Assembly (NCBI GenBank): GCA_000169995.1 | Contig: AAZW01000047.1 | Location: forward strand, 1-39,989 | Origin: Vibrionales bacterium SWAT-3 | Lineage (GTDB): Bacteria; Pseudomonadota; Gammaproteobacteria; Enterobacterales; Vibrionaceae | Length of the DNA stretch: 39,989 nt | Direction: 5' to 3' | Part shown: in pieces, positions 1 to 7,467 of the stretch | How the letters are laid out: each line of letters starts with the position of its first letter | Position numbering within the stretch: the first letter of the stretch is position 1 | Notes under the pieces: model-generated | What the model saw: only the letters and a program-made list of their open reading frames with translations | The model's database searches: none | Told to the model about the DNA's origin: nothing | Translations under genes and position numbers: made by a program

Positions 1-22
1 GCTGTAGAGTGTGCAGTAGTGC

Positions 23-553
23 TTAACGGTACTGCTTTAAGAGTAGAGCTATGACCGCTTTTCTTTGTTCGACGGTTTTTTCTGCTCCAACTCTCCAACT
101 TTTTAGAACGGCATTCTCGGTTCGCAAGTAGAGCAACTCCTCTTTTAGCTCCTCAAGCGTCATTTCATCATCAGGCTTAGTGGTACGTTGAGGGTGCTGT
201 TTCATTGGAGGTCTTCCTTTCTGGCGCATTTTGAGCCCTTTGATACCGAGCTCATTAAATCTTTTGAGCCAGACAGAGAGTATCCCAGGGGATGAGAGGT
301 TTAATATTGCGCTAGTGTGCGTGAGAGACCAATCATTCGTCCACATTAAATTCAATGCTTTTCGTTTTTCCTGAGCAGTAGCAGCATGCTTAGTTGGTAA
401 AAATGAGTTAGCACCATGGATGGCAAAGACTTGAGCCCAATACCGTATCTGTCTTGAAGAAATTGAATATTGTTTTGCTAAGTAGAGAGATGATGTGCCA
501 TCTAAGTATTGCTTAGCAATGATACATTTTAGCTCTCGGTTATATTTGGACAT
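23..553 (-). CDS. IS3-family transposase OrfA (HTH subunit)
   Basis: This 176-residue protein has two tandem helix-turn-helix regions, about residues 10-45 (LAKQYSISSRQIRYWAQVF) and 60-105 (SPGILSVWLKRFNELGIKGL). A basic stretch RQKGRPP follows, then a heptad-like segment (LEELKEELLYLRTENAVLK, about 133-151) that serves as the OrfA leucine zipper. OrfA binds the IS ends and joins OrfB, usually through programmed -1 frameshifting. The size matches InsJ of IS150 (about 173 aa). The last residues, VIALLLKQYR, already resemble the OrfB N-terminus, and the frame after the stop continues with ALLHTLQ to the window edge. The stop could therefore be a nonsense mutation in a fused frame rather than a natural OrfA end. 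The ATG at 553 follows GGGGG, which lies inside a hairpin. Confidence 0.85.
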   Translation of the reverse strand: MSKYNRELKCIIAKQYLDGTSSLYLAKQYSISSRQIRYWAQVFAIHGANSFLPTKHAATAQEKRKALNLMWTNDWSLTHTSAILNLSSPGILSVWLKRFNELGIKGLKMRQKGRPPMKQHPQRTTKPDDEMTLEELKEELLYLRTENAVLKSWRVGAEKTVEQRKAVIALLLKQYR

Positions 554-558
554 AAAAA

Positions 559-593
559 GACCCCCAATAATTGGTGTCCAACTATTGGGGGTC
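559..593 (-). promoter_or_regulatory. Hairpin at IS end covering the transposase ribosome site
   Basis: Perfect 11-bp inverted arms, GACCCCCAATA (559-569) and TATTGGGGGTC (583-593), surround a 13-nt loop. In the transposase mRNA the GGGGG of the 3' arm is the only Shine-Dalgarno-like sequence before the ATG at 553. It is followed by five U residues. A transcript entering from outside could therefore fold and hide the ribosome site or terminate, which is a known form of protection in several IS families. The function here is inferred. Confidence 0.55.
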
Positions 594-673
594 AGTTCAT
601 GATGTTGGCTTTGTTGTTTCTGGCGAAGCTAACTAAGCGTCAGCATTCTTTAAGTTCTGTTTATCTACGTCGT

Positions 674-1912
674 TTACGCTTCAAAGTTTGTTAGGCGTGA
701 GTGCAGTTCACTTCCAACATCTTGCTTGGCACAAACCGTTAGTAGATCATCAATAAAGTACTTGAGAGCGCGAGCCTCGATGCGTCGAATGCCTTGCTGT
801 TGCTCTTCAGTTAGGTAACCGTAGATCGTCGCTGCTCCAAAATCACCAAAGATCATTTGGCCTTGTTCATTGACTAGGGTGTTATGCGCGTACAAATCAC
901 CGTGACAAACCTTGTTGTCATGCAGGTGATTAAATACATCGATCATCTGGGTCACGATGTTGTCGATTTGCGAGATCGGAAGTTCAAAACCTTCTGGGAA
1001 AGTATCACGCGTGCAAGTCTCGAGTGTTGGTGGTAGCCCTAGGTTGTAGTAGCTGCTTGGAATGAGCTCCATCACCAAAGCTAGGTAATCTTGTTCCTCT
1101 ACTTGGGCGATAGATTTTACCAAGTTGTTATGGTGACCAGCTTGCAGGCACGCTTCCAGTTCATCATGTGGGTAGCCGTCACTGGTGACTTCGCCTTTAA
1201 ACACTTTAACCGCCACTTCCTGTGGGAAATCAAAGTCGCTGTTTAGCCAGCTTGCATGCGAGATCACGCCAGATGCGCCTTGGCCAAGTACTTGATTCAG
1301 TGAGTAGCTTTGAGAGCTAACCGCAGGAACGCTATCTAAGCTGCTAGGGTGTTTGCAAAACGGGTTACCCGCAAACGCTAGCCAGGCCAGTTTTGGTAGC
1401 TTGATAAGGAACTCTGGGAATTCAGTCAGTTGGTTTGCAGACAAGCGAACCAGTTCGAGGTTGGATAGCTTTTCCATACTCTCAGGTAAAGCGCGAATCT
1501 GGTTGCCTGCGAGTGCCAGCTTTTGCAGTCGTGGTCTTTCACCTAGTGAATTCGGTAGAACTTCGATGTCGTTGTCGGTAAGGATCAACCAGCGCAATTG
1601 AGGTGGCAGAGACGTTTCGCTCACGGTTTTGATTTGGTTGGTCTTGAAACCGATCATTTCAAGCTTAGGAAGTGACCCAAGAACATCAGGAAGGTGCGTG
1701 AACAGGTTATTCGACGCAAAGATAATACGCAGGTGAGTAAGCTGTGATAACTCTTCAGGTAAGTCTGATAGCTGATTCCCCGCAAGATCGAGAATTTCTA
1801 GTGAATCGGCGAGGTCCAAGATTTCTAATGGAAACTCAGTGAGACCTTCTGATAATTTTAAGCGCTTAATACCTTTAAGTTGCCCTGATTTTAATTGTTC
1901 TAGAGTATGCAA
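674..1912 (-). CDS. Leucine-rich-repeat protein kinase-like protein
   Basis: This 412-residue protein has two halves. Residues 15-185 hold about seven leucine-rich repeats (for example LEILDLAGNQLSDLP and LQKLALAGNQIRALP). Residues 205-400 form a Hanks-type kinase fold with all key elements visible: glycine loop GQGASG at 210-215, ATP lysine K236 in VAVKVF, glutamate E252, catalytic loop HGDLYAHN at 337-344 (D339, N344) and DFG at 357-359. The catalytic loop has HGD in place of HRD, as in some aminoglycoside-kinase-like and bacterial kinases. There is no signal peptide or membrane segment, so the protein should be cytoplasmic. The start is a TTG codon preceded by AAGGCTAAGG. Its substrate is unknown and its neighbours give no clear role. 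The LRR domain probably supplies partner binding. Confidence 0.85.
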   Translation of the reverse strand: MHTLEQLKSGQLKGIKRLKLSEGLTEFPLEILDLADSLEILDLAGNQLSDLPEELSQLTHLRIIFASNNLFTHLPDVLGSLPKLEMIGFKTNQIKTVSETSLPPQLRWLILTDNDIEVLPNSLGERPRLQKLALAGNQIRALPESMEKLSNLELVRLSANQLTEFPEFLIKLPKLAWLAFAGNPFCKHPSSLDSVPAVSSQSYSLNQVLGQGASGVISHASWLNSDFDFPQEVAVKVFKGEVTSDGYPHDELEACLQAGHHNNLVKSIAQVEEQDYLALVMELIPSSYYNLGLPPTLETCTRDTFPEGFELPISQIDNIVTQMIDVFNHLHDNKVCHGDLYAHNTLVNEQGQMIFGDFGAATIYGYLTEEQQQGIRRIEARALKYFIDDLLTVCAKQDVGSELHSRLTNFEA

Positions 1913-1969
1913 ACCTTAGCCTTATGATTAGATGTTCGAGGCGCGTAGTGTACTTGTCTCAATCGAGAA

Positions 1970-1997
1970 AGGCGAGTATCCGCAACAATACTCGCCT
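1970..1997 (-). terminator. Probable terminator after the ABC-F gene
   Basis: A perfect 10-bp stem, AGGCGAGTAT (1970-1979) with ATACTCGCCT (1988-1997), has an 8-nt loop. It lies 31 bp beyond the ABC-F stop. The U tract on the minus strand is weak (TTTCTCG), so termination may be partial and some transcription may run into the LRR-kinase gene. Confidence 0.6.
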
Positions 1998-2027
1998 ATC
2001 TAAGCTCAGTGGCTGTTGATATCAAGG

Positions 2028-3602
2028 TTAAAGCTGAATACGATTTTGGCTAACGCCGACCTCCTCAACAAAATCCAAGTCATGACTAACTAAGATAAAA
2101 GCGCCTTGGTATTCACGCAAAGCTGACGCCAATATCTGCTTTGAGTCGATATCTAAATGATTGTCTGGCTCATCAAGCAGCAGTAATGGGGAGTCTTGCT
2201 TATGGCTGACAATCAGCATCGCTAGCTTCATTTTCTCTCCACCACTTAAGTGAGCGACTTTGCGGTACACAGAATCACGCCTAAAGCCGATGCCTGCTAA
2301 CAATGTCCGAGCTTCACTTTCTGTGAGCCCATCACTATGTGTCATGAGGCTATCGAACATGGTGTTATGGGTATCCAATAAACCAAAGTGTTGATCAAGG
2401 TATACAGTAGATCCTAAGCGTTTGATGGTACCAGTGTAGTGCGAGTGCTCGTTGTGAACCGCTTTCAACAGTGTCGACTTACCACAGCCGTTTGCGCCGC
2501 TGAGATAACAGCGTTCACCTTGTGACAGAGAAAAATTGATAGCAGTACCAGACCCATATTCAAGTCGGCAATCTTCAACCGTTAACAGGGCGTTCTTTTT
2601 CTTGCTATTACTCTGTTGGAGATACAAGGCCTGCGGTTTCAGTTGCTCTTTTTGTTCTTTAAGAGATTGAAGCTTATCTTGATTTTGCTCCTTTAAGTTA
2701 TTTTTGCTAGTGGCTGATGCTGCTTGTGTTCGTCCCGCTTTGTCTTTCATCGCATCCAGTAAGATCTTGGGCTGACTGCCTGATTTTCTCAGTCGGTTTC
2801 CTTGCGCCTCTCGCTGTTGTGCTTTTTCTTTGTTGGCTTGAGCTTGGCGTTCCAGTCGTCTCCTTTCGGACTGGTGATGAGCAATCTGCTTGTCCAATGC
2901 TTCACTTTGGCTCGACATTTGTTTGAAGTAGTCATCGTAGTTTCCTTTATAGAAACGCAACCCCAAACTGTTGAGGTGGTAGATGCCTTCCATGTGCCTC
3001 AACAGGCTTCGGTCATGGCTAACCATCAGTATTTTGCCTTCAAATTGTTGGCACTGTTCTATTAACCAGCTACGCCCGTCACTGTCTAAATGATTCGACG
3101 GCTCATCGAGAATCAGTATGTTGTGGTCTGAAGTAAACAGTTGATGAAGCTGTAAAAGGGCAAGCTGCCCACCGCTTAACGTGTGGCATGGCGTGGCCAA
3201 CTCGCTGGTTATTTTCAGATTGGCCAACAGCCTCTGAGTGCTTTCTTGCAAATCCCAATCGTCACCAATGGTATTGAAGTGCTGAATTTCGCAGCTACCT
3301 TGTTCGATGGCTTGTAATGCATTGAGTTTGTCAGTGATACCTAAGAAGTCAGCAATGTTGATTTCGCTATCCAAAAGCTCTGAAGGTAATTGTGAGTAAA
3401 AGCCGATCGAGCCTTGTCTAGAAACACTCCCAGATGTCGGCTGCACTTGGCCAGCGAGTAATGAAAGTAACAACGATTTTCCGGCTCCGTTTCTTCCAAC
3501 TAAGCCAGTCAGTCGCGAGTTCAAATTTAAGGTGATGTCTTTGAATAACCACTCACCAGTATCGAGCTGAAATGAGAGATTATTGGCTAATATAGTAGGC
3601 AT
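2028..3602 (-). CDS. ABC-F family ATP-binding protein
   Basis: This 524-residue soluble protein has two ABC ATPase domains and no membrane segment, which is the ABC-F architecture. Domain 1 has Walker A GRNGAGKS (36-43), signature LSGGQ (142-146) and Walker B ILILDEP (162-168). Domain 2 has Walker A GANGCGKST (369-377), signature LSGGE (452-456) and Walker B LLLLDEP (473-479). The charged, Gln/Lys-rich linker at about 215-335 is probably the coiled-coil P-site tRNA interaction arm. ABC-F proteins bind the ribosomal E site and relieve stalls, and some give resistance to ribosome-targeting antibiotics. This one is not close enough by eye to EttA, Uup or YheS to name. The ATG follows a good GGGAGG. 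A long inverted repeat in its leader hints at attenuation. Confidence 0.9.
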   Translation of the reverse strand: MPTILANNLSFQLDTGEWLFKDITLNLNSRLTGLVGRNGAGKSLLLSLLAGQVQPTSGSVSRQGSIGFYSQLPSELLDSEINIADFLGITDKLNALQAIEQGSCEIQHFNTIGDDWDLQESTQRLLANLKITSELATPCHTLSGGQLALLQLHQLFTSDHNILILDEPSNHLDSDGRSWLIEQCQQFEGKILMVSHDRSLLRHMEGIYHLNSLGLRFYKGNYDDYFKQMSSQSEALDKQIAHHQSERRRLERQAQANKEKAQQREAQGNRLRKSGSQPKILLDAMKDKAGRTQAASATSKNNLKEQNQDKLQSLKEQKEQLKPQALYLQQSNSKKKNALLTVEDCRLEYGSGTAINFSLSQGERCYLSGANGCGKSTLLKAVHNEHSHYTGTIKRLGSTVYLDQHFGLLDTHNTMFDSLMTHSDGLTESEARTLLAGIGFRRDSVYRKVAHLSGGEKMKLAMLIVSHKQDSPLLLLDEPDNHLDIDSKQILASALREYQGAFILVSHDLDFVEEVGVSQNRIQL

Positions 3603-4100
3603 AAAAATACCTCCCTTTACGTGTAAACGAGTAAAAGGGGTGAGGCGCTTTTCTATCTAGACCCCAATGTAGGACTCTAACAATAGATCGCCAAAGACGT
3701 TACTTAGGTAGATGACCAATCAAAGATAGAAAAGCTGTGCTGAGATGATTTCTGTCTTTGAGGTACAGTTCTGCAAGATTCATGTTGTCAAAAGACGGAT
3801 CTTTAAGAACTTGATTTGTAGCGAAAATAGATGACGAAGTAACGCCCACTAACCCCGAGTGTCCAAATGATTTTTATAAAAATAAATCGGATGTCAGGAT
3901 GTTAGTACTTCATTATGGCGTTATTCTCTTTTGAAATGATGGTGGAATGGTACTGAATGCGGGCTTAGAAAGTCAACAGGGTGAAGTGATTAAAATGTAC
4001 CCAAATAATAAAAGCGCCGATGAGACGCTTTTATTGATTCGATGAAACCTGACACTGCTTAATGGCAGGGTATTTAGCTTATAGCTCGCTGATAATCTGG
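3603..4100 (-). promoter_or_regulatory. ABC-F upstream region with a 12-bp inverted repeat
   Basis: No gene is visible in this 498-bp gap. On the minus strand the leader of the ABC-F gene contains GCTTTTCTATCT (3735-3724) and its exact complement AGATAGAAAAGC (3658-3647), 65 nt apart. The 3' arm can alternatively pair its AAAAG with a CTTTT next to the ribosome site, so two exclusive folds are possible. I found no ATG-started leader peptide. The part from 3736 to 4006 shows nothing recognisable beyond presumed promoter sequence, and a terminator for the TetR gene lies at its right end. Confidence 0.4.
4007..4035 (-). terminator. Terminator after the aldehyde dehydrogenase-TetR operon
   Basis: Ten-bp arms AATAAAAGCG (4007-4016) and CGCTTTTATT (4026-4035) surround a 9-nt loop, 65 bp beyond the TetR stop. 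A/T runs on both sides of the GCG core allow termination in both directions. Confidence 0.65.
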
Positions 4101-4688
4101 CTAACAGGACGATTGCGCTTGACCACCAATAGCACGCCAGCACATATTAAAACTGTCGTTGATGTACTTTTCTGACTGCTCTGCCTGCGGCTCTTGTTGA
4201 TCCACAAGCCAGTTCGCACAGATCAAAAAGTGGCTATGGATGAAGTGTCTAACGAGATTAATGTCTAACACCATCAATTCTTCGGCTTGCTGTCCTTTCA
4301 AAATGATGTCATCGAGTGACGCAAACATCTGCGAAACAATGACTTCACGAGTTTGAGTCGTTGGGTCAAAGTGCACATTGGTGAAGAATTTCATGGCGAC
4401 TGGGTTTTCCAATGCCCACTCAATTCCGGTCATCCACATGAATTTAAAGGCTTGATAGCGATTTTGTTCAGCGATTTCTGTGTGTTGAGTCAGAGTAGAA
4501 AATAGCTCTATTTTCAACTCACGAAACAGTTCATCAATCAGTAGAGATTTGTTCTCAAAATGATGAAACAGTGTCGCTTTTGCTACACCAGCAGTCTTCG
4601 CTATTTGCCCTGTAGATGTGCCCTCTAACCCTTGTTGGGAAAAGAGTAGGAGTGCAGCATCTAGGATTTTTTGCCTTTTTGTAATCAT
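4101..4688 (-). CDS. TetR/AcrR-family transcriptional regulator
   Basis: This 195-residue protein has a typical TetR N-terminus: a first helix (RQKILDAALLLFSQQG, 5-20) and a helix-turn-helix at about 25-46 (STGQIAKTAGVAKATLFHHF), followed by ENKSLLIDELF. The remaining 140 residues form the ligand-binding domain and cannot be assigned to an inducer. The start codon overlaps the stop of the upstream aldehyde dehydrogenase gene (ATGA, 4 bp), so both are translated from one mRNA. The palindrome in front of that operon is its probable operator. This gives negative autoregulation released by an aldehyde or related compound. The inducer is inferred from context only. Confidence 0.9.
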   Translation of the reverse strand: MITKRQKILDAALLLFSQQGLEGTSTGQIAKTAGVAKATLFHHFENKSLLIDELFRELKIELFSTLTQHTEIAEQNRYQAFKFMWMTGIEWALENPVAMKFFTNVHFDPTTQTREVIVSQMFASLDDIILKGQQAEELMVLDINLVRHFIHSHFLICANWLVDQQEPQAEQSEKYINDSFNMCWRAIGGQAQSSC

Positions 4689-6121
4689 CGATTCAGTACT
4701 TTGAACATCATTTTCTTGATTGGGTTGTTGTATGGAGGATGCATCAACTTAGTGAAGTTGATTTTGCCTCGAGTCAACACGGTTTTTGCATGGCTAAAGG
4801 TCTTGAAGCCTTCAATGCCGTGGTAGTGTCCCATGCCTGAAGGGCCAATACCACCAAACGGTGCGTCTTCCGCTGCCACATGCACTAAAGAGTCGTTGAT
4901 GCAAACGCCGCCTGAGTGTGTATCCGATAGGAATCTGTCTTGTGTTTTCTTGTCGTGACTCATTAGGTACAAGGCAAGTGGACGTTCTCTGGTGGTGATG
5001 TAGCTAATCGCTTCTTCAACTGAATCATAAGGCACGATAGGTAGCACAGGGCCAAACAACTCTTCTTGCATAGCCACCATGCCATCATTCACTTCGGTGA
5101 GAAGATGCGGTGTCATTCTGTGGTTCACGTCGTCTTGTGCTTGCTCGGTAACGGTATGTATCACAGCACCTTTTGACTTCGCATCTTCAACCACGCCTTT
5201 TAATCGATTGTACTGGCGCATGTTAACCACTGAGGTTAAGTCTTTGCTCTCAATTCCTGCTTTATAAAGCTTCTTGAAGTAGCGCTTGTAAGCGGTGATA
5301 AATGCATCGACTTTGTCTCGTGGCAGCAAGATGTAATCCGGTGCGACACAGATTTGACCTGCGTTTAAGCTCTTGGCAAACAGGATACGTTCAACCGCGT
5401 CTGCGACATCGAAGTCTGGTGCGATGATGGTTGGAGACTTACCGCCAAGTTCAAGCGTCACCGGCGTTAGGTTAGCAGCAGCGGCTTTCATTACGTGCTT
5501 ACCAACAGAGGTTGAGCCTGTGAATAGGATATGGTCAAAAGGCAGCTGGCTAAACTTAGCAGAAACGTCGGCTTCACCTTCGATGATTGCGACTTGCTCT
5601 TCACTGAAACCTTCGGCCAACATCGCTTTCAAAACACGGTTGGTTGCAGGGGTAAACTCAGACATCTTGAGCATTGCAGTGTTACCTGCAGCCAATGCTG
5701 TGATGAGAGGGCCCAAAGAGAGCATTACTGGGAAGTTCCAAGGCACGATGATACCAACCACGCCTACTGGCTGATAATGCACAGTAATCTTGGCTGGTGT
5801 TAGCATCAAGCCGGCTTTACGACGTGAAGGCTTCAACCATTTCTTAAGGTTTTTATCACTGTAATTTATCTGGTGTAGGGAAGGGGTGATGTCAGCAATT
5901 AAGCTGTCGTGCTTTGCTCGATGGCCATAATCTTCAGATACCGCCTCAATTAACTGCTCTTGGTAGCGCATTAATAGTTTTTTCAAGACTGAGAGATCAT
6001 TTCGTCTCTGCTCAAGTGTTGGATTAACGTTGTTACGGTAGTGATCTTGTTGTCGGTTGAATATTTGATCCATGTCGTTGGTGCTCGACGTGTTTGGTTC
6101 AAGGTCTAGATTATGGCTCAT
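4685..6121 (-). CDS. Aldehyde dehydrogenase, coniferyl-aldehyde dehydrogenase type
   Basis: This 478-residue NAD(P)-dependent aldehyde dehydrogenase has the oxyanion Asn in PWNFP (N129), cofactor loop FTGSTSVG (200-207), general base E224 in LELGGKS and nucleophile C258 in GQICVAP. The short length and the C-terminal tail rich in basic and hydrophobic residues (NPIKKMMFKVLNR) fit the class-3-like group that includes coniferyl aldehyde dehydrogenase CalB and fatty aldehyde dehydrogenases. It oxidises an aldehyde to the acid. Whether the substrate is aromatic or a long-chain aldehyde cannot be told from sequence. The start is an ATG with GGGGA upstream. It is the first gene of a two-gene operon with its TetR regulator. 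Confidence 0.88.
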   Translation of the reverse strand: MSHNLDLEPNTSSTNDMDQIFNRQQDHYRNNVNPTLEQRRNDLSVLKKLLMRYQEQLIEAVSEDYGHRAKHDSLIADITPSLHQINYSDKNLKKWLKPSRRKAGLMLTPAKITVHYQPVGVVGIIVPWNFPVMLSLGPLITALAAGNTAMLKMSEFTPATNRVLKAMLAEGFSEEQVAIIEGEADVSAKFSQLPFDHILFTGSTSVGKHVMKAAAANLTPVTLELGGKSPTIIAPDFDVADAVERILFAKSLNAGQICVAPDYILLPRDKVDAFITAYKRYFKKLYKAGIESKDLTSVVNMRQYNRLKGVVEDAKSKGAVIHTVTEQAQDDVNHRMTPHLLTEVNDGMVAMQEELFGPVLPIVPYDSVEEAISYITTRERPLALYLMSHDKKTQDRFLSDTHSGGVCINDSLVHVAAEDAPFGGIGPSGMGHYHGIEGFKTFSHAKTVLTRGKINFTKLMHPPYNNPIKKMMFKVLNR

Positions 6122-6142
6122 AGTATCCCCTAAATTCGAAGG

Positions 6143-6162
6143 CTGACCGATTGGTTGGTCAG
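6143..6162. promoter_or_regulatory. Probable TetR operator
   Basis: The arms CTGACC (6143-6148) and GGTCAG (6157-6162) with 8 bp between them form an inverted repeat 22 bp upstream of the aldehyde dehydrogenase ATG. The minus strand reads CTGACCAACCAATCGGTCAG, close to GACCNN-type sites of many TetR-family repressors. It is well placed to block the operon that encodes the regulator. Confidence 0.65.
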
Positions 6163-6308
6163 TTAAAATTACAAGAAGTTAGGATCGAATACAAGATATG
6201 GACGGGAAAAGTTTATTTTTTGTGCAATGAACTGGCAGTTTAGTTAAGTGGAACCAACAACGGAAAAGCGGGTTTTAAGGAGGAAATGATAGGTTTGTGA
6301 GAAGTGAT

Positions 6309-6339
6309 CGTGTGCCTTTGGTGTAGTTAAAGGCACACG
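6309..6339 (-). terminator. Hairpin after the methyltransferase gene
   Basis: An 11-bp perfect stem, CGTGTGCCTTT (6309-6319) with AAAGGCACACG (6329-6339), lies 16 bp beyond the methyltransferase stop. It lacks a U tract on the minus strand, so it may protect the mRNA 3' end or act as a weak terminator. The rest of the gap to 6142 shows nothing clear. Confidence 0.45.
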
Positions 6340-6354
6340 CGATTTGCTTGCGGG

Positions 6355-7059
6355 TTAGGCTGAGACTTTCTCGCAACGCATAAAGATGAAGTTAACGTTT
6401 TTTGATAGGCGCTCGTACGTTTCTTCAGAGATGGCTTTGGCCTTCTCGTCGATTGTGCCTTCGGTGATTTGTGAAATCAGCAAGCCAGATTGACTGACAG
6501 CTTGGCAAAGCTCGGTTAATGAACGGCGGTAGAAGCTTACCTGAACGGGTGTTCCGACCGTGTTCCACTCTTCTTGAATGAATTCGCGCTCAAAGTAGTT
6601 ACCTGAAAGGGTGCACTCAAAATCCGCAAAAGGGTGGTGAGTGGAAAACACGATGTAGCCGCCCGGTTTCAAAACGCGATACACGTCATCAAAGACAGGT
6701 TTTAGATCTTCAATGTAATGCAGCACCAACGGACACACGATGACATCGGCACTGCTATCGGCCTCTTTGGGTAAACCTAGAGCAGCATCTTGCGCGTATG
6801 CGGTCACATTGGGGATTTGTTTTCCGTTCACTAGCTCGACCATATCTTGAGACAGATCGGTGCACGTAACTTTGTTGGCACCTTGGTCAATAAACCACTG
6901 TGCGTATATACCTGAGCCGCAACCAAGGTCGACAATATCGAGCCCTTTAACAGCGTCTAGTAAGGCTATGGTTGATGGGCGTTCTAATAGGGCATTATAA
7001 ATATTATCGCGAGCAGCAGAGTCGTATTGCTTTGCGTAGGTGGTGTACATTTCGGACAT
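6355..7059 (-). CDS. Class I SAM-dependent methyltransferase
   Basis: This 234-residue protein has a Rossmann-type SAM-binding fold: motif I VDLGCGSGIYA (43-53), the acidic ribose-binding residue D68 in CTDLS, the DVIVCPLVLHYIEDL segment (105-119) and the RVLKPGGYIVFSTHHPF strand (128-144). This is the Methyltransf_11/25 type also found in UbiE-like enzymes. The acceptor substrate cannot be predicted. There is no signal peptide. It stands alone as a single gene, divergent from speA, and the shared upstream region (7060-7467) must hold its promoter. Confidence 0.85.
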   Translation of the reverse strand: MSEMYTTYAKQYDSAARDNIYNALLERPSTIALLDAVKGLDIVDLGCGSGIYAQWFIDQGANKVTCTDLSQDMVELVNGKQIPNVTAYAQDAALGLPKEADSSADVIVCPLVLHYIEDLKPVFDDVYRVLKPGGYIVFSTHHPFADFECTLSGNYFEREFIQEEWNTVGTPVQVSFYRRSLTELCQAVSQSGLLISQITEGTIDEKAKAISEETYERLSKNVNFIFMRCEKVSA

Positions 7060-7467
7060 GATTTAACACTCATCAATAGGTATGGAAGAACAGGATACTG
7101 ACTATCTTGGTGGTAGCGAGAGTTGTGATAGTGAAGTGCCGATATTTGTCATAACCCTGACTTAACATCACCAAATTAGCTAAGAATTTTAGGCGTCATT
7201 GTATTTTATTCACCTAATTTTTTGTTAGAAAGTGCTTTATTTTTAATGCACTTCAGCCTGTTTTTTGCCCTAAAACCTTGTAATTCCTTAGTTGTCACTT
7301 TAAGTCAATCCGTCGATAAAAAAACGTAATCGTAACCACAAATATCAATGGTTGGACTCGCTCTTAATAATATCGGTTAATGCAGCCAACAAATCGTTTT
7401 CGAACGTTTTTTGTTGGGTTATACCTCGCTATTCCCAAGAGGTATCTTCTGTCGATGGCCCTATAGT
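7060..7467. promoter_or_regulatory. Divergent promoter region of methyltransferase and speA
   Basis: This 408-bp AT-rich spacer carries no gene. It holds a weak stem AAGTGC/GCACTT around 7230-7255 and, next to speA, the two strong leader hairpins listed separately. A TAATAT (7368-7373) could be a -10 element for speA, but I see no good -35 at the correct spacing. Confidence 0.4.
7386..7445 (+). promoter_or_regulatory. Double-hairpin leader of speA
   Basis: Hairpin 1 pairs CCAACAAA (7386-7393) with TTTGTTGG (7410-7417) and contains an inner CGTT-TTCG-AACG stem with a TTCG tetraloop (7395-7106 offset, that is 7395-7406). Hairpin 2 pairs ATACCTC (7421-7427) with GAGGTAT (7439-7445) around an 11-nt loop. 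Neither is followed by a U tract. Together they occupy the 5' leader 22-80 nt before the chosen speA start and could control translation or mRNA stability. No known riboswitch was recognised. Confidence 0.5.

Larger units (their letters stand above)
1..599 (-). mobile_element. IS3-family (IS150-like) insertion sequence, partial
   Basis: The element runs off the left edge of the window. Its visible terminus is near 599, where the minus strand reads TGAACTGACCCCC, a tip typical of IS150-like members of the IS3 family. Inside lies the helix-turn-helix first half of the transposase. The catalytic DDE half would lie to the left of position 1. The element was inserted just downstream of the LRR-kinase gene, so it does not break that gene. 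The target-site duplication cannot be checked because only one end is present. Confidence 0.8.

Noticed and set aside
7398..7413. PurR box over the first speA hairpin
   Set aside because: Only the central AACGTTTT part fits. About 9 of 16 positions match, and the hairpin explains the symmetry better.
7411..7467. N-terminal extension of speA to 7411
   Set aside because: It would run through both leader hairpins, has no counterpart in known SpeA proteins and lacks an ATG.
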